Below are positions 6,477-8,508 of a DNA stretch of 8,508 nt, piece by piece. A model generated the notes under the pieces. That model worked only from the letters and a program-made list of their open reading frames with translations, made no database searches and had not been told where the DNA came from. Numbering within the stretch: the first letter of the stretch is position 1; every line of letters begins with the position of its first letter. Where the stretch lies: positions 1-8,508 of the forward strand of contig DATKDL010000152.1 of NCBI GenBank assembly GCA_035512695.1, given 5' to 3'. This stretch comes from DATDOR01 sp035512695 (GTDB lineage: Bacteria; Chloroflexota; Anaerolineae; Anaerolineales; JABWBV01). Made by a program: the position numbers and the translations under genes.

Positions 6477-6940
6477 TCTATTCCCAGGATCTTGAACTCA
6501 ATCGACCCGTTCGGCGTTGTGGCGACGGCGGTGTCGCCGATCCGTTTACCGAGCAGGGCTTTACCGATCGGTGATTCGTGCGAGATGCGGCCGGCGGTGG
6601 GGTTGGCCTCGTTGGGGCCTACCAGGTGGTAGGTCTCGACCGGGAAGTCTTCTTCCTGGATCGTGACGTGTGCGCCGATCTCGACCGCCTCGCGCTTCCT
6701 GGTGCCCGTTTCGATGATCTCCACGTCCCGCAGGATATGCTCCAGTTCCAGGATTCGCCCTTCCAGAAAACCCTGCTCTTGCTTGGTCGCGATATAGTCG
6801 GCGTTCTCGCTTAGATCTCCCTGCTGGATGGCGATCCGCAGGCGTTTGGCCAGGTCTTCACGCCCCGGGCCCTTGAGCTCGGTCAGCTCGTTGCGCAGCC
6901 GCTCGGCGCCTTCCTGTGTCAGATAGACTGGTTTCCCCAT
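6473..6940 (-). CDS. greA: Transcription elongation factor GreA
   Basis: GreA enters the secondary channel of RNA polymerase and stimulates cleavage of backtracked RNA. The 155 residues match the family's usual length of about 158. The N-terminal coiled coil (about 8-78) carries the tip motif GDLSENADY (41-49), with D42 and E45 as the acidic residues that act with the catalytic magnesium. The C-terminal FKBP-like domain has RISHESPIGKALLGKRIGD (118-136). ATG 6938-6940 is preceded at 4 nt by AGGAGG. The upstream dgt stop overlaps that site (TGAGGAGG), so the ribosome that ends dgt can restart on greA. Only 9 bases separate the two genes. The stop codon lies inside the shared terminator. Confidence 0.97.
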   Translation of the reverse strand: MGKPVYLTQEGAERLRNELTELKGPGREDLAKRLRIAIQQGDLSENADYIATKQEQGFLEGRILELEHILRDVEIIETGTRKREAVEIGAHVTIQEEDFPVETYHLVGPNEANPTAGRISHESPIGKALLGKRIGDTAVATTPNGSIEFKILGIE

Positions 6941-6949
6941 GCTGCCTCC

Positions 6950-8104
6950 TCAGGGTCGCGTATTTGGATTGAAGAGCTTTCCGTGTTCTTCGATCGCAAA
7001 ACGATCGGTCATCCCCGCAATATAATCGCAAACGGCGCGTTGCACACCGCGCTGTTCGATGTTTTCCTGGATCTCGTATGGAAGCATTTCTGTTTCCGAT
7101 ACATAGGCGGCGAATAGATCCGCGATGATTTGGTCAGCCTTGACCGCCATCCTGACCACGCGCGGGTGCCGGTAAAGGCGGCGGTACAGGAAGTTTTTGA
7201 GCTCCCGATTTTTTCTGGCAAGGTCCTCGCTGAAACCGATCACGTTGTAAGGGAGAGACTGGAGCTCGCGCACCGATCCGACCCCGCTCTCGCGCAGGCG
7301 AGCGCTGGTCGTATCGACCAGGTCTGTGACTTCGAGTCCGACCAGGCGGCGGATCAGCTGGTGCCGGGACAGCTCGTCCAGGCTCCCCGACCTGGAAAAA
7401 CCGATGCTCTCCAGGAGGGTTTCCCAGAGCGTGATCCCCTCCAGCATTTTCGGGGTGATCATCCCGGACCGCAAACCATCATCCAGGTCGTGGGCTGTGT
7501 ATGCCAGCTCGTCGGCGGCGTTGGCGATCTGGGCCTCGAGATGCCCGCGCAGGTCCGGATCGTATTCTGAGGCATCGGATGTGTCGTATTCGGTCTCATG
7601 TTTGACGATCCCTTCCAGCACTTCCCAGGTCAGATTGAGACCGTGATAGCCGGCGTAGCGTTTTTCCAACTTGGTGACGATCCGCAGCGACTGCTTGTTG
7701 TGATCGAAACCGCCGTGGTCCTTGAGCAGCCGGTTGAGGGTCACCTCGCCGGAATGGCCGAAGGCGGGGTGACCCAGGTCGTGCGCCAGGCAGATCGCTT
7801 CGACCAGGACCTCATTTGCCCCCAGCGCCCGCGCCACCGTCCGACCGACTTGCGATACTTCTAGCGTGTGCGTCAACCGCGTCCGGTAATAATCGCCTTC
7901 ATAGTTGATGAAGACCTGGGTCTTGTACTCCAGGCGCCGGAAGCCGGTGGTGTGGAGGATGCGGTCGCGGTCCTTCTGGAAGGCGGTCCGGTAATCGGCC
8001 TCCTCTTCCGGGTACTTTCGACCGCGCGAACTCCCGCTCCGGATCCCGTAGGGAGCCAGGGCGGCATCTTCCTGTTTTTCGAGGTCTGCTCTGCTGAAGC
8101 GCAT
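6950..8104 (-). CDS. dgt: Deoxyguanosinetriphosphate triphosphohydrolase-like protein (HD family)
   Basis: Members of this family cut dNTPs to the deoxynucleoside and triphosphate, which adjusts dNTP pools. The 384 residues show the HD metal-binding set: H79 in RTRLTHTLEVSQ, H108-D109 in AHDLGHPAFGHSGE, and D206 in ADELAYTAHDLDDG. Other family motifs are RDRILHTTGFRRLEYKTQVF (46-65), FDHNKQSLRI (133-142) and LTWEVLEGIVKHE (158-170). The substrate preference cannot be read from the sequence, so dGTP specificity is not assured. ATG 8104 is the first start in this frame; the Shine-Dalgarno is weak (GGAAAGG, rather far upstream). The gene is first in a pair with greA and is preceded by its own predicted promoter and a leader hairpin. 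Confidence 0.93.
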   Translation of the reverse strand: MRFSRADLEKQEDAALAPYGIRSGSSRGRKYPEEEADYRTAFQKDRDRILHTTGFRRLEYKTQVFINYEGDYYRTRLTHTLEVSQVGRTVARALGANEVLVEAICLAHDLGHPAFGHSGEVTLNRLLKDHGGFDHNKQSLRIVTKLEKRYAGYHGLNLTWEVLEGIVKHETEYDTSDASEYDPDLRGHLEAQIANAADELAYTAHDLDDGLRSGMITPKMLEGITLWETLLESIGFSRSGSLDELSRHQLIRRLVGLEVTDLVDTTSARLRESGVGSVRELQSLPYNVIGFSEDLARKNRELKNFLYRRLYRHPRVVRMAVKADQIIADLFAAYVSETEMLPYEIQENIEQRGVQRAVCDYIAGMTDRFAIEEHGKLFNPNTRP

Positions 8105-8126
8105 ATTTCACTTCGTGCCTTTCCGA

Positions 8127-8203
8127 AAATTCGGAGGTTGTGCGATTTTGGGGGCTGCATGGGTGGAGCCGCTGCAGCCCCCAAAATCGCGACCTCAATT
8201 TAT
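8127..8203. repeat. Palindromic element in the dgt leader (copy 2)
   Basis: GCGATTTTGGGGGCTGC (8142-8158) and its perfect reverse complement (8174-8190) form a 17-bp stem around a 15-nt loop. Imperfect pairing extends outward: GAGGT-like and AAATT on the left, ACCTC and AATTT on the right. The right half matches positions 7-45. No T run follows the stem on either strand, so it is not a canonical terminator. On the - strand it lies in the predicted untranslated leader of dgt and ends 37 nt before the ATG; copy 1 ends 38 nt before the rpsP ATG. Confidence 0.75.
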
Positions 8204-8208
8204 AGAAA

Positions 8209-8237
8209 AGTCTATACCAGTGAGGATTTCGTGTCAA
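8209..8237 (-). promoter_or_regulatory. Predicted sigma-70-type promoter for dgt-greA
   Basis: On the - strand a perfect TTGACA (8237-8232) is followed after 17 bases by TAGACT (8214-8209), 4/6 to the -10 consensus; an overlapping TATAGA sits at 15 bases. Transcription would start near 8202 and give a leader of about 98 nt that contains the hairpin. The promoter begins 39 nt after the upstream gene's stop. Confidence 0.6.
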
Positions 8238-8276
8238 CACAGACAGGCGAAGACTTCCCCGGACGGGAGCGCAGGT

Positions 8277-8508
8277 TCATCTCCGTGCCAGCAGCGTACC
8301 GAGTTCGGCTCCTGTCAGCGCGGCAGCGATGCTCCCGGGCTCAAGCCCGCCGAAAATTCGCACTTTTAGCTGCGGGTTTTCGGCGACCAGGTTCAGCATC
8401 GACGCCACTTTGGCCCGCATTCCTCCGGTGACGTCCGGATCCTCTGCTCCCCGGATCCCGGCCCAACGATCCTTCGCCAAACCCGGGTCGATGACCGGGA
8501 TCAGATCC
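8277..8508 (-). CDS. Probable isopentenyl phosphate kinase, C-terminal part (cut by window edge)
   Basis: About 77 C-terminal residues are present, and the 5' part lies beyond the right edge. The frame runs open to the last base. The visible part reads DLIPVIDPGLAKDRWAG, then DPDVTGGMRAKV, then KVRIFGGLEPGSIAAALTG and a final ELGTLLARR. DVTGGM with a following Lys and the G-x-L-x-G-x-x-x-GT-like end are typical of the amino acid kinase superfamily and fit isopentenyl phosphate kinase best. That enzyme makes isopentenyl diphosphate from isopentenyl phosphate in the alternative mevalonate route, known in archaea and described for Roseiflexus in Chloroflexota. Glutamate 5-kinase, FomA-like kinases and other superfamily members remain possible, since the N-terminal substrate-site residues are not in view. 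Confidence 0.7.
   Translation of the reverse strand, partial: DLIPVIDPGLAKDRWAGIRGAEDPDVTGGMRAKVASMLNLVAENPQLKVRIFGGLEPGSIAAALTGAELGTLLARR

Noticed and set aside
8142..8190. Terminator of the isopentenyl phosphate kinase gene
   Set aside because: The stem is strong, but no T run follows it, and a good promoter lies between it and the upstream stop, so it belongs to the dgt leader.
7868..8431. Open frames on the + strand over the dgt start and the intergenic region
   Set aside because: They are antisense to dgt and the kinase gene, with no ribosome-binding site and no recognisable protein motif.

Overview
This window is housekeeping chromosome from a GC-rich bacterium, most likely a Chloroflexota member (Anaerolineae-like). 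That placement is inference. It rests on a TopA with an extra N-terminal zinc ribbon, a gene that looks like isopentenyl phosphate kinase, and a two-TM protein after topA that resembles uncharacterised Chloroflexota proteins as I remember them. I could not run a search. All genes look intact except the one cut by the right edge. I see no tRNA, rRNA, CRISPR array, transposase, phage gene or defence cassette.

Left part, + strand (1-1717): a ribosome-biogenesis operon of rpsP (S16), khpA (KH-domain RNA-binding protein) and rimM (16S rRNA maturation factor). The genes are chained by a 4-nt and a 1-nt overlap. S16 carries an unusual C-terminal tail of about 200 residues that ends in an almost pure Asp/Glu run. 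The first 47 bases hold what looks like the right half of a palindromic element.

Middle, + strand (1718-5354): an intergenic stretch with a good sigma-70-type promoter leads into dprA (ssDNA-binding RecA loader) and topA (DNA topoisomerase I). The topA ribosome-binding site lies inside the end of dprA. A 12-bp perfect palindrome covers the dprA ribosome-binding site. A strong intrinsic terminator follows topA.

Right of topA, + strand (5355-6409): a predicted promoter and a single gene for an unrecognised two-TM membrane protein. It converges on greA. One perfect 33-bp inverted repeat serves as terminator for both and contains both stop codons.

Right part, - strand (6473-8508): the 3' end of a probable isopentenyl phosphate kinase gene, then a promoter, then dgt (dNTP triphosphohydrolase) and greA (transcript cleavage factor), the last two tightly coupled. 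The dgt leader holds a perfect 17-bp inverted repeat whose right half resembles positions 7-45, so the window contains two copies of one dispersed palindromic element.

I found no clear novel multi-gene system. The best leads are the acidic S16 tail, the uncharacterised membrane protein, the dispersed leader palindrome and the zinc-ribbon-TopA fusion.
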